The translations under genes and the position numbers were made by a program. A model generated the notes under the pieces. It was not told the origin of the DNA. It worked only from the letters and a program-made list of their open reading frames with translations, and did no database searches. Below, piece by piece: positions 33,032 through 41,180 of a stretch of DNA of 64,000 nt. How positions within the stretch are numbered: position 1 is the stretch's first letter; each line of letters begins with the position of its first letter. This DNA is from Actinoplanes solisilvae (GTDB taxonomy: Bacteria; Actinomycetota; Actinomycetes; Mycobacteriales; Micromonosporaceae), in contig NZ_RJAC01000001.1 in the NCBI RefSeq assembly GCF_003999975.1, positions 434,001-498,000 of the forward strand, in the 5' to 3' direction.

Positions 33032-34098
33032 TGCTGCTCCCGCCGATCTGGGTGCGCCGCCTCGTCATCGCCCCCGCCGTCGTCGTGCTGGCCGTCGCCC
33101 TGCTCAGCACCCTGCCCATCTGGCTGCTCCTGGCGCTCGCGGCCTCGCCGCTGGTCCCCGGCCACCTGCGGGTGCCCCGGCTCGTGCTGCTGGCGATCCT
33201 CTACCTGCTGTGGGACGCCGCCGCGCTGGTCGTGCTGGCCGTCCTGTGGGTCGCGTCGGGCTTCGGCTGGAAGATCCGCAACGCCGCCTTCCAGCGCGCC
33301 CACTACGTGGTCACCGGCCGTTTCCTGGCGATCCTGTTCTGGATCGCCAAGTGGGCCCTGCACCTCACGGTCGACGTGGTCGGCACCGACCCCGACACGG
33401 GCATGCCCGGCCGGCCCGAGATCGTGGTGAGCCGGCACGCCGGGCCGGGTGACTCGTTCATCCTCATCCACGCCCTGGTCAACTGGTTCGACCGCGAGCC
33501 GCGGATTGTCCTGAAAGCCACGCTGCAGTGGGACCCGGCGGTCGATGTGCTGCTCAACCGCCTGCCCAACCGGTTCATCTCGCCCGGCCGCACCGGCACG
33601 ACCACGCTCGAACAGCAGATCGGCGAGACCGCGAGCGGGCTCGACGACAACGACGCCTTCGTGATCTTCCCCGAGGGTGGCAACTTCACCCCGCGTCGCC
33701 GCACGAGCGCGATCGCCCGGCTGCGAGCACGAGGGCTGGCCGACGCGGCGTCCCGCGCCGAGAACCTGCGCCACGTCCTGCCGCCGAAGCCGGGCGGGCT
33801 GTTCGCGGCGATCGACGCGGTCCCGGACGCGGGCGTCATCTTCGTGGCCCACACCGGCCTCGACCGCATGATGACCGTCGCCGACGTCTGGCAGGAGCTG
33901 CCGATGGACAAGCGGCTGGTGATGAAGTTCTGGAGCGTCCCGCCCGAGGAGGTGCCCGCCGACGAGGAGGAGCGGGTCGCCTGGCTCTACGACTGGTGGG
34001 AGCGCATCGACGCCTGGATCGAGGAGAATCGACCTGCGTTCCGCCCGCTCAGCACGGACTGGACGGCCCGCAGGTCGACGACGTCACTTCCCCAGTGA
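33031..34098 (+). CDS. PlsC-like acyltransferase with N-terminal membrane helices
   Basis: 355 residues. Two or three membrane helices occupy residues 11-75. The acyltransferase motif I is SRHAGPGDSF (His136, Asp141, HX4D). FPEGGNFTP is motif III. VIFVAHTGLDRM forms the later block. The usual NHxxxxD asparagine is replaced by Arg in SRHA, a feature of a distinct PlsC subgroup. It transfers acyl chains to a lysolipid or glycerol phosphate. Its start shares a base with the patatin stop codon. The gene end overlaps the LprG-like gene by 15 bp. Confidence 0.85.
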   Translation: MLLPPIWVRRLVIAPAVVVLAVALLSTLPIWLLLALAASPLVPGHLRVPRLVLLAILYLLWDAAALVVLAVLWVASGFGWKIRNAAFQRAHYVVTGRFLAILFWIAKWALHLTVDVVGTDPDTGMPGRPEIVVSRHAGPGDSFILIHALVNWFDREPRIVLKATLQWDPAVDVLLNRLPNRFISPGRTGTTTLEQQIGETASGLDDNDAFVIFPEGGNFTPRRRTSAIARLRARGLADAASRAENLRHVLPPKPGGLFAAIDAVPDAGVIFVAHTGLDRMMTVADVWQELPMDKRLVMKFWSVPPEEVPADEEERVAWLYDWWERIDAWIEENRPAFRPLSTDWTARRSTTSLPQ

Positions 34099-34890
34099 GG
34101 TGTAAAGGCTGTCCGGGGCCTCGGTGACCTCGGAGGCGGCCGGCTTCGTGACACTCACCGGCACGCCGTAATCGGTGTAGCTGACCTCGAGCGGCTGCGC
34201 GGCCTGCCCGTTCGTGGCCGGGATGTCGACGGTCAGCGCGGAGAGCCGCCCCTGCTCGTCGAGCTTCGCCGTGAACGGCACCTTCTGCGCCTGCGCACCC
34301 GTCTCGTCGATCGTCACCTGCGAGACCCCGGCCAGCCCGATCGCCTTCGACAGATCAAGAGTTCCCGCGTACGAGTTGTCGCCCGTGGAACGTACGTCGG
34401 TCGAGGAATTGAGCAGGTTGGACGTGTTCACCGGGTCGATCTGCCCGGGCCGCAGGCCGACGTTGGCCCCCTCGGGCAGCCGGGCGACGTCGACGTGGGT
34501 CCACGTGCCGGCCTTCGTGATGCCGGGCACCTGCAGGTAGAGGTCCTGCCCGGCGAGCAGCGTCTTCACGGTGACCTCGGCGTTCGGCCCCTTCGCGCTG
34601 AGGTCGGCGGTGCCGTTGCCCTGGGCCGGGTCGACCGCGCCGTTCAGCTTGAAACCCGTACCGGATGTGGCTGTGACCTTGAAACTGGTCGTGCCGAGCT
34701 GCGAGGTCGCCTTGGTCAGCGCCTCGACCGCGGCCGGGTCAGCCGCACTGGCCGCAGCCGAACCGGAGGCGGAGGCCGGGGCACTCGCACCGCTCGTCGT
34801 GCTGCCGCTGCCGCCGTCGCAACCGGCCAGCGCCAACGCGACCGTCGCCGTCGCCGCGAGACCCAGCCCGGCGAGCCGTGGTGTCCGCAT
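34084..34890 (-). CDS. LppX/LprAFG-family lipoprotein
   Basis: 268 residues with a lipoprotein signal peptide: lipobox LAGC at about residues 21-24, followed by a Gly/Ser linker. The mature region (AVEALTKATSQLGTTSFKVTA, then TWTHVDVARLPEGANVG and ALTVDIPATNGQAAQPLEVSYTDYGVPVSV) matches the LppX_LprAFG family, which binds lipids in a large cavity and carries them across the envelope. In mycobacteria LprG is paired with the Rv1410 transporter; no transporter is adjacent here. The neighbouring patatin and acyltransferase also deal with lipids. Confidence 0.87.
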   Translation of the reverse strand: MRTPRLAGLGLAATATVALALAGCDGGSGSTTSGASAPASASGSAAASAADPAAVEALTKATSQLGTTSFKVTATSGTGFKLNGAVDPAQGNGTADLSAKGPNAEVTVKTLLAGQDLYLQVPGITKAGTWTHVDVARLPEGANVGLRPGQIDPVNTSNLLNSSTDVRSTGDNSYAGTLDLSKAIGLAGVSQVTIDETGAQAQKVPFTAKLDEQGRLSALTVDIPATNGQAAQPLEVSYTDYGVPVSVTKPAASEVTEAPDSLYTSLGK

Positions 34891-35082
34891 GTCCGTCCCT
34901 TCGCCCGTCCGGCCGTCCCGATTGACGCCCGGCTCTGACGAACGTCAATTCCCGAAGGACCCCTCGGGCAAACGGACAGGACGGACAACGAGACCGTATG
35001 GGAGGGGTGTGACGCTTGCCTCCGGAGCGGACCCGGCATTATTGCCGTGGCACTGACACCCGCAGCCCCACCGGGAGGACCC

Positions 35083-36231
35083 ATGAGATTCGAGGTCAGC
35101 AAGGTCCTCGACGCCATTGAGGCCCGCCTCACCACCGATCCGGCCCTCGCCCGCGCGGTGGTCGACCTGTCCGAGATCGTGCGTTATGCCGACCTCGACG
35201 GTGGTCGTCCGGCCAGTTCCGTGCGCCTCGGGCAGGTCGTCGACGCTCTCAGCAAGCGCCTCGCCGAGGAGAACGTCCCCGTCTATGTGGTGACGCCGCG
35301 TGGCCTGCTCTCCGACACCGACCTGACCTCGAACGAGCGAATGGTCATCCGCCGCTGGGCCGACGACGGCAAGGTCGAGGTCGTGCCCCAGATGGACGAC
35401 CGTGTCTTCGAGGTGGCCGAACTGCTCGGCCTGCCCGTGCTCACCCGCACCCGCGGCAACCGCGACCGGCACCCGTGGGTCGAGGAACCGGGCCGTCTCC
35501 TGGCCGCGGTCACCGGTGAGGACGGCAGCCCCGTGCTCGTGGCCCGCGTCGGCCGGGGCGACCCGCCGGCACCGGCCGAGCGCTCCCCGCTGGGCGAGCG
35601 CCTGCTGGCCCGCGTCTGGAGCTGCCCCGAGCCCAACTGCAACGCCTACGGCTCGGCCGGCGACCCCGACAGCCCGTTCGCCGACATGCGCACCTTCACC
35701 AGCCCCGTCTCCCAGCCGCCCCCGGCCCTGCGCGGCGGCGCGCCGACCTGCCCCCGCCACGGCGCCAAGCTGCGCGACGCCGGCCCCCGCGCGGCGGTCG
35801 AGGTGCTCTCCGTCCGCATCGACGGGGTCATCCGCCGCCGCTTCGTGGTCTCGACCGACGAGCCCGTCGTGGTCGGCCGCGCCCCCGAGGGCGGCCGCGG
35901 CGTCATGCTCGGCCAGTGGCTCACCGACGACGCCCGCAAGTGGATCAGCCGAGGGCACGTCCAGTTCACCCTGCGCACCGACGGCAACCTGACCGTCCAG
36001 GACGTCAGCACCAACGGCAGCGGCATCCGCCCCGCCGGGTCCACGAACGACGACGAGCGCGTCACCCTGCACCGTCAGGAGAGCCGCACCCTGTCCCCCG
36101 ACGACGTGGTCGAGCTCTACGGCGGCGTCCAGGTCGGCCGGGCCAAGATGTGGTCGACCGGCGGCGTGGTCCAGCCCGAGTCGGTCATGGCCGAGGCCCC
36201 CACGATGGCCCTCCGCAAGTTCGAACGCTGA
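35083..36231 (+). CDS. FHA-domain protein with zinc-ribbon-like Cys cluster
   Basis: 382 residues from ATG 35083, GGGAGG upstream. The first ~130 residues form an unrecognised alpha/beta region. A Cys cluster (CPEPNC at 181-186 and CPRHG at 223-227) suggests a metal site. The C-terminal FHA domain (about 262-365) has Arg266 in VVGRAPEG, SRGH at 289-292 and the STNGSG block, so phosphothreonine binding should be intact. It likely reads a Ser/Thr kinase signal; the nearest kinase is 31 kb away in this window. Confidence 0.85.
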   Translation: MRFEVSKVLDAIEARLTTDPALARAVVDLSEIVRYADLDGGRPASSVRLGQVVDALSKRLAEENVPVYVVTPRGLLSDTDLTSNERMVIRRWADDGKVEVVPQMDDRVFEVAELLGLPVLTRTRGNRDRHPWVEEPGRLLAAVTGEDGSPVLVARVGRGDPPAPAERSPLGERLLARVWSCPEPNCNAYGSAGDPDSPFADMRTFTSPVSQPPPALRGGAPTCPRHGAKLRDAGPRAAVEVLSVRIDGVIRRRFVVSTDEPVVVGRAPEGGRGVMLGQWLTDDARKWISRGHVQFTLRTDGNLTVQDVSTNGSGIRPAGSTNDDERVTLHRQESRTLSPDDVVELYGGVQVGRAKMWSTGGVVQPESVMAEAPTMALRKFER

Positions 36232-36246
36232 CCCACCCGGCCGCGG

Positions 36247-36272
36247 GCGCTCCGCGAACATTCGCCGAGCGC
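36247..36272 (+). terminator. Terminator after the FHA gene
   Basis: Arms GCGCTCCGCGAA and TTCGCCGAGCGC pair over 11 of 12 positions with a two-base centre. It starts 15 bp after the FHA stop codon. No T-run. Confidence 0.6.
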
Positions 36273-36438
36273 TCGCGGTTCATCACCACACCAGTGGCCC
36301 GTTCGCCGCGGAGTTCTGCTCAGCGAGGCCGCGTGCTGTGGTCAGCAGGTCACGCCCAGCCGAACGACAGGTCTCAACTTCAGCGAAACAAGCCCCTCCG
36401 CCTTCATGATCAATCCAAGAACGATCACGCTGGGGGTT

Positions 36439-36528
36439 TCAACAGGTTGTCGCATCGAGGTATTCGTTGAGTGCTTCGACGGGGTCCGGCCAGTTGAGGG
36501 TTTGGCGGGGTCGTCCGTTGAGTTCCCG
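36439..36528 (-). pseudogene. IS30-family transposase C-terminal remnant
   Basis: The minus strand reads ELNGRPRQTLNWPDPVEAL and then NEYLDATTC and a stop, the characteristic end of IS30-family transposases. No DDE core or N-terminal helix-turn-helix survives upstream, and the frame carries no start, so only the last ~30 codons remain. The flanking 36273-36438 and 36529-36606 hold no gene I can support. The remnant marks an old insertion and deletion between the FHA gene and rocD. Confidence 0.75.
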
Positions 36529-36606
36529 CGACGATGTCAGGGTCGTGCCGCACGACGCCACAGCACCCGAATCGCTGAGGTTCTCGAACACCACGGCGTA
36601 AAAGAA

Positions 36607-36639
36607 ATGTAGGGCCTCCCAGAGCGGGAAGCCCTACAT
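36607..36639 (-). terminator. Terminator after rocD
   Basis: Outer stem ATGTAGGGC/GCCCTACAT with an inner TCCC/GGGA pairing, 15 bp beyond the rocD stop. The next bases on the minus strand are TTCTTT. Confidence 0.8.
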
Positions 36640-36653
36640 CGGTGAGCGTGCCG

Positions 36654-37868
36654 TCAGTCGCGGAGGACGGCGGCCAGCTGGTCGACCGCGTGGTCGATCT
36701 CGTCGGCCGTGACGACCAGGGGCGGGGCCAGGCGGATCGTTGAGCCGTGGGTGTCCTTGGCGAGGACTCCGCGCTCGGCCAGGCGCTCGCAGGCCTCGCG
36801 GCCGGTGAGCAGGGCCGGGTCGATGTCGACGCCGGCCCACAGGCCTCGGCCCCGGACGGCGATGACGCCGTGGCCGATCAGCGCGTTCAGGCGGGCGTGC
36901 AGGCGGTCGCCCAGCTCGGCCGAGCGGCGCTGGAACTCGCCGGTGGCAAGCAGGCGCACGACCTCGCCGCCGACCGCGCAGGCCAGCGGGTTGCCGCCGA
37001 AGGTGGAGCCGTGCTCGCCGGGCTTCAGGACGCCGAGCACGTTACGGTTGGCGGCCACGGCCGAGACGGGCACGATGCCGCCGCCGAGGGCTTTGCCCAG
37101 GACGTACATGTCGGGGACGACGCCCTCGTGCTCGATGGCGAACGTGCGCCCGGTGCGGCCGAGGCCCGACTGGATCTCGTCGGCGACCATCAGCACGTTG
37201 TGCTCGTCGCAGAGGGCGCGAACAGCGGCGAAGTAGCCGGCCGGCGGAACCAGCACGCCCGCCTCGCCCTGGATCGGTTCCAGCAGCACGGCGACCGTGT
37301 TCGGGGTGATCGCCTCGCGGAGAGCAACCTCATCCCCGTACGGGACGATCTTGAACCCGGGTGTGTAGGGGCCGAAGTCGGCGCGCGCGTCGGGGTCGGT
37401 CGAGAAGCTGACGATCGTGGTCGTGCGGCCGTGGAAGTTGTCGGCGGCGACGATGATCTCGGCCTGGCCGTCGGGCACGCCCTTGACCTGGTAGCCCCAC
37501 TTGCGGGAGACCTTGATCGCGGTCTCGACGGCCTCGGCGCCGGTGTTCATCGGCAGCACCAGGTCTTTGCCGCAGAGCTCGGCCAGCGACCGGCAGAAGT
37601 CGGCGAACTGGTCGTGCACGAACGCTCGGCTGGTCAGCGTGATGCGGTCGAGCTGGGCGTGCGCGGCGGCGATCAGGCCGGGGTGGCGGTGCCCGAAGTT
37701 CAGTGCCGAGTAGCCGGCGAGGAAGTCGAGGTAGCGGCGGCCGTCGACGTCGATGACCCAGGCGCCCTCGCCCTCGGTGATCACGACGGGCAGGGGGTGG
37801 TAGTTGTGCGCGGTGTAGCGCTCGGCCTCGACGAGTTCGCCGGGCGTCCGCATGTCCACTGATGTCAC
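36654..37868 (-). CDS. rocD: Ornithine-oxo-acid aminotransferase
   Basis: 404 residues, GTG 37868 with GGAGG about 8 bp upstream. Class III PLP transaminase: NTGAEAVETAIKVSRKWGY, FHGRTTT, LLEPIQGEAG, VADEIQSGLGRTG and the Schiff-base Lys in YVLGKALGGG. AERYTAHNYHPLPVVI at the start is diagnostic of ornithine aminotransferase. It makes glutamate-semialdehyde from ornithine. The start overlaps the ddaH stop by 4 bp, so methylarginine or arginine breakdown appears linked to ornithine use. Confidence 0.93.
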   Translation of the reverse strand: MTSVDMRTPGELVEAERYTAHNYHPLPVVITEGEGAWVIDVDGRRYLDFLAGYSALNFGHRHPGLIAAAHAQLDRITLTSRAFVHDQFADFCRSLAELCGKDLVLPMNTGAEAVETAIKVSRKWGYQVKGVPDGQAEIIVAADNFHGRTTTIVSFSTDPDARADFGPYTPGFKIVPYGDEVALREAITPNTVAVLLEPIQGEAGVLVPPAGYFAAVRALCDEHNVLMVADEIQSGLGRTGRTFAIEHEGVVPDMYVLGKALGGGIVPVSAVAANRNVLGVLKPGEHGSTFGGNPLACAVGGEVVRLLATGEFQRRSAELGDRLHARLNALIGHGVIAVRGRGLWAGVDIDPALLTGREACERLAERGVLAKDTHGSTIRLAPPLVVTADEIDHAVDQLAAVLRD

Positions 37869-38671
37869 GAGCGCACCTCCAACGTGCAGCACTTGGGTCC
37901 GCCGCCGGCCTTGCGCAGCTCGGAGACGTCGACCCCGACGGTCTGGTAGCCGGCCGCCCGCAGTTCGGCGGCGAGGTGGGTGGCCTGCACCGGCAGCACA
38001 ACCGTACGACCGTCGCTGACCGCGTTGAGGCCGAGAACCGCCGCGTCCTCCGCATCGGCGATCACCGCGTGCGGGAAGAGCTGGCGCAGGACGGCCTGGG
38101 AGCCGGGCGAGAAGGCGGCGGGCAGGTAGGCCACGTTCGTCTCGTCGAGCACGCACAGGGCCGTGTCGAGGTGGTAGAGCGACGGGTCGACGAGTTGCAG
38201 GGAGATCACCGGGCGGTGCAGGGCCTCCTGGGTCTCGGCGTGCGAGGCGTGCGCGGTGCGGAAGCCGGTGCCGGCGAGCAGGATGTCGCCGACGAGCAGA
38301 ATGTCACCTTCGCCCTCGTTCGTGTGCTTCGGCTCGATCACCTCGAAGCCGTTCTCGCGGAACCAGGCGGCGTAGGCCGGGGCCTCGTCGGCCCGCTCGG
38401 CGTCGCGGAACTGGACGGCGAGCACGCGGCCGTCGACGACCGTGGCGCCGTTGGCCGAGAACACCATGTCGGGCAGCCCCGGCAGCGGCTCGATCAGCTC
38501 GACCGTGTGGCCCAGGTCGAGGTAGGTCTGGCGCAGGGTCTCCCACTGGCGAACGGCGAGCGCGTTGTCGTAGGGCGCCGTGGGGTCCATCCACGGATTG
38601 ATGCGGTAGGTCACCGCGAAGTGGGTGGGCCGGCACATGAGGTATCGGCGCGGCGAGGCCGTGGTCGTCAT
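37865..38671 (-). CDS. ddaH: Dimethylarginine dimethylaminohydrolase / arginine-deiminase-like
   Basis: 268 residues. RPTHFAVTYRINPWMDPTAP at the N terminus, MVFSANGATVVDG, HLDTALCVLDE with the catalytic His, and the C-terminal GGGPKCCTLEV with the nucleophilic Cys are the DDAH signature. Many actinobacterial members are annotated as DDAH because they pair with rocD. Product would be citrulline from methylarginine, or from arginine if substrate range is broader. It is the first gene of a coupled pair with rocD. No Lrp/AsnC regulator lies directly upstream. Confidence 0.9.
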   Translation of the reverse strand: MTTTASPRRYLMCRPTHFAVTYRINPWMDPTAPYDNALAVRQWETLRQTYLDLGHTVELIEPLPGLPDMVFSANGATVVDGRVLAVQFRDAERADEAPAYAAWFRENGFEVIEPKHTNEGEGDILLVGDILLAGTGFRTAHASHAETQEALHRPVISLQLVDPSLYHLDTALCVLDETNVAYLPAAFSPGSQAVLRQLFPHAVIADAEDAAVLGLNAVSDGRTVVLPVQATHLAAELRAAGYQTVGVDVSELRKAGGGPKCCTLEVRS

Positions 38672-38783
38672 GGCTGAAACGGTAGAGGGGTGGGGCCGTC
38701 GAATGCCTTAGTTCAACCCTGCAAGCTGCTTTCGATCATTGCGTGATCGGGGGGCTGAGCAGCGATTCGTTGTGAACACGCCG

Positions 38784-38812
38784 CGAGGGTGGCCTGAACC
38801 AGGCCACCCTCG
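38784..38812. terminator. Strong hairpin, 38672-38937 gap
   Basis: Perfect 12-bp stem CGAGGGTGGCCT/AGGCCACCCTCG with a GAACC loop. It lies downstream of the gene ending at 38938 on the minus strand. A weaker CGGGACC-GAA-GGTCCCG hairpin follows at 38853. No gene is seen in this gap. Confidence 0.7.
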
Positions 38813-38937
38813 GCGAGCAATGTTGCCGGCGCACCGCCGGACGGTTCCGGGGCGGGACCGAAGGTCCCGGTTCCGATCAGTGCGCCCGGGTGCCGGGCGC
38901 GAACGTCTACTACCCGACAGTTGCCGGGAGTAAACCG

Positions 38938-39522
38938 TCAGAATCGGTCGACGATCCGGGCGTCGAGCCAGTCGCGCACGTTGGTCACGGCCGGCACGTC
39001 GGTGCCCAGCCACGGCAGCGAGCCGGTCAGCGCGAGCACGCCGAGCACGATCGCGCCCAGCGAGAAGACCAGGCCGAGCAGCGCATCGGTCTTGCCCGCG
39101 ACGTGCCGCTTGCCGGTCGCGTGCACACCGCTCAGCGACAGGATCAGGGCCAGGCTGGCGACGGCGATGCCGTAGCCCAGCAGCGGTCCGGAGAGCACGA
39201 GCAGCACGGAAGCGACACCGAGAATCAGACCCAGGGTGGCGAGCAGGCTGGCGCGAGGCCGGGGGCCGACGGCGGGGGGAACGTCATGGTCGACCGCCGC
39301 GGTGCCCGTGGGGCGGACCGGAGCGGGCGGCGGGCCGGCCTTCGGCACCGGGGGCAGGTCGTTCAGGGTGTCAGCACGGCGCGGTTGCACCGGACCAGGG
39401 CGCACCTCGGTCGTGTTGTCCTCGCGGGGTCGCGCGACGGTGCCCGTGCCGGTCGGAGCCGGGCGGTCGGGCGTCTCCGTCGTATCGCTCGTGGACTGGC
39501 GAGAGAACGTCGGGAGCCTCAC
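38938..39522 (-). CDS. Proline-rich DUF4190-like membrane protein
   Basis: 194 residues, GTG 39522 with AAGGAGG upstream. Residues 1-90 are Thr/Pro/Arg-rich and disordered. A membrane region of about three helices follows (90-178: SLLATLGLILGVASVLLVLSG, then GYGIAVASLALILSLSGVHA and LLGLVFSLGAIVLGVLAL). That pattern resembles DUF4190-type proteins. The tail (TDVPAVTNVRDWLDARIVDRF) is a soluble helix. It lies downstream of clpP but is separated by a terminator. Function unknown. Confidence 0.75.
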   Translation of the reverse strand: MRLPTFSRQSTSDTTETPDRPAPTGTGTVARPREDNTTEVRPGPVQPRRADTLNDLPPVPKAGPPPAPVRPTGTAAVDHDVPPAVGPRPRASLLATLGLILGVASVLLVLSGPLLGYGIAVASLALILSLSGVHATGKRHVAGKTDALLGLVFSLGAIVLGVLALTGSLPWLGTDVPAVTNVRDWLDARIVDRF

Positions 39523-39585
39523 GTCAGCACCTCCTTGACAGGTCGGGGGATGAAACTCCTGTACCCAGAACTGTCACGGACGACA

Positions 39586-39619
39586 CAACGGGCGCGCGGG
39601 AAACCCCGCACGCCCGTTG
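39586..39619 (-). terminator. Terminator after clpP
   Basis: 15-bp arms CAACGGGCGCGCGGG and CCCGCACGCCCGTTG with one mismatch and a short A-rich loop, 12 bp beyond the clpP stop. Confidence 0.78.
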
Positions 39620-39630
39620 CCCGAAGACGG

Positions 39631-40239
39631 TCAGACCAGGGAGGGGTTGTTCCCGACCTGGTTGGCCTTGGTGATCACGTGGTCGACCAGCCCGTACTCC
39701 AGGGCCTGGTCGGCGGTGAACCAGCGGTCACGGTCGGAGTCGCGCTCGATCTCCTCCGGCGTGTGGCCGGTGTGGAAGGCGATCCGCTCGTTCATCACGC
39801 TCTTGATGTGCAGCATGCTCTCGGCCTGGATGGCGATGTCGGCCGCGGAGCCGCCGATGCCGCCGGAGAGCTGGTGCATCATGATGCGCGCGTGCGGCAG
39901 GGCGTACCGCTTGCCGGGGGCACCGGCGCAGAGCAGGAACTGGCCCATCGAGGCGGCCATGCCCATCGCGATCGTGGCCACGTCGTTCTTGATGTACTGC
40001 ATCGTGTCGTACACCGCCATGCCGGCGCTGATCGAGCCGCCGGGCGAGTTGATGTAGAGCGCGATGTCCTTCTCGCTGTCGGCCGAGGCCAGCAGCAGCA
40101 TCTGTGCGCAGATGCGGTTGGTCACCTCGTCGTTGACCTCACTGCCGAGGAAGATGATCCGCTCCCGGAGCAGCCGCTCGAACACCTGGTCATCGAAGGA
40201 TCCGCCACCGCCGCGCATCGTCAACTCGTCAACACTCAT
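39631..40239 (-). CDS. clpP: ATP-dependent Clp protease proteolytic subunit
   Basis: 202 residues from ATG 40239, GAGAGG upstream. Catalytic triad: Ser97 in GMAASMGQ, His122 in IMMHQLSGG, and Asp171 in SDRDRWF. IGG-type turn in QLSGGIGGSA and INSPGGSISAG are also conserved. It forms the ClpP barrel that degrades proteins fed by Clp ATPases. No clpX, clpC or second clpP is adjacent, unlike the usual clpP1-clpP2-clpX cluster, so this is probably an additional, stand-alone paralogue. Confidence 0.92.
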   Translation of the reverse strand: MSVDELTMRGGGGSFDDQVFERLLRERIIFLGSEVNDEVTNRICAQMLLLASADSEKDIALYINSPGGSISAGMAVYDTMQYIKNDVATIAMGMAASMGQFLLCAGAPGKRYALPHARIMMHQLSGGIGGSAADIAIQAESMLHIKSVMNERIAFHTGHTPEEIERDSDRDRWFTADQALEYGLVDHVITKANQVGNNPSLV

Positions 40240-40393
40240 GACAACACCCTCTCGCATTAGCCTCGGGGCCTGTCACCCGACCGGCCGTTCGACGCTACCC
40301 AGTCTCCCCAGGCAGGCCCGCGGCTCCCAGCGATTCCCCTGAGGGCGAATCCGCTCTCGGCAGAAAACCCCCAAAAGCGACGCGTACGGGGGT

Positions 40394-40906
40394 TCAGCTG
40401 CCCTCGTGCAGCCAAACCGCTCGGTCCAGGAAGCCGTCGCCGTCGTCGTCGATCAGGCGTTTCTCGAAGACGCCGTCGCGGTCCTTGTCGTAGTCGGCGT
40501 AGTCGACCCGGTTGTCGAGGTCGGTGTCGGTGCCGACGAAGTCGACGCGGCCGTCCTCGTTCACGTCGACCAGGATGTCGACGCCGCCGTCGGCGCGGCC
40601 CCGATAGGTCGCCTCGTCGTGGGTGCCGTCGCCGTCGGCGTCCACCTCGTTGTCGTAGCCCTTGGGCGGGGCCAGCTCGGCGGCGAGCTCGGTCGCCACC
40701 CCGGCCGCCGAGGCACCCAGGCCGGCCTCGCCCAGGCCGGCCCCGCCCAGGCCGGCCTCGGGCAGGCCGTCGAGGTCGGGCCGGTCGCCGAAGCCGGTCT
40801 GCACGTCGCTGCCGAGATCCTCGCCGAGACGCCCGGCGACCATGGCGGTCACCGTGCCGAACTCGGACCAGGCGCCCAGGTCGTCATCGCCGTCGTGTCG
40901 AACCAT
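40394..40906 (-). CDS. Acidic protein with Asp-rich Ca2+-loop-like repeats
   Basis: 170 residues. The C-terminal half contains several Asp-rich loops spaced by 10-20 residues: DADGDGTHDEA, DVNEDGRVDF, DTDLDNRVDYADYDKDRDGVF and DDDGDGFLDRA. They match the DxDxDG calcium loops of EF-hand/dockerin-like or thrombospondin type 3-like repeats. No signal peptide is seen, so it may be intracellular or exported by another route. The middle contains a repeated Gly/Leu segment (EAGLGGAGLGEAGLGASAA). No Shine-Dalgarno stands out. Function unknown, perhaps Ca2+ binding. Confidence 0.7.
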   Translation of the reverse strand: MVRHDGDDDLGAWSEFGTVTAMVAGRLGEDLGSDVQTGFGDRPDLDGLPEAGLGGAGLGEAGLGASAAGVATELAAELAPPKGYDNEVDADGDGTHDEATYRGRADGGVDILVDVNEDGRVDFVGTDTDLDNRVDYADYDKDRDGVFEKRLIDDDGDGFLDRAVWLHEGS

Positions 40907-40924
40907 CACTCGACCATATGAGGT

Positions 40925-41140
40925 TCAGTCCAGTTCCGGCATCGCCACGGCGTGTGGTCGCGGCCGGCAGGTGCCGCACTGCACCGCGTCGTCCACCACC
41001 AGTCCCTCCGCCCGCCGCCGCGTCTCGGACCGGCTCACCTGCAGCAGGTAGGGCCCGAAGCGGGCATGTTCGGCGCAGACGCCGCGGCCGCAGAAGCGGC
41101 AGCTCGCCCGCGCCGACTCGGCACAGAACCAGCAGAGCAT
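40925..41140 (-). CDS. Small Cys-rich zinc-finger-like protein
   Basis: 71 residues, GGAGG 6 bp before ATG 41140. Cys residues are arranged as CWFC, CRFCGRGVC and later CGTC, with His in AEHARFGPY. This suggests a treble-clef or B-box-like zinc site. It lies 40 bp downstream of the large pseudo-peptidase gene on the same strand and may be cotranscribed. The next gene follows closely after its stop. Confidence 0.72.
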   Translation of the reverse strand: MLCWFCAESARASCRFCGRGVCAEHARFGPYLLQVSRSETRRRAEGLVVDDAVQCGTCRPRPHAVAMPELD

Positions 41141-41180
41141 CGAACCTCCGGACGGGGTGACGCCACCGGGGCGCCTCCCG

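Noticed and set aside
34920..34949. ATTGACG...CGTCAAT and TGACGAACGTCA symmetry between the LprG-like and FHA genes
   Set aside because: Arms are only 5-7 bp, and no regulator gene is nearby, so chance cannot be excluded.
36406..36612. 68-codon plus-strand frame in the rocD-FHA gap
   Set aside because: It is the complement of the IS30 remnant and runs into the rocD terminator.
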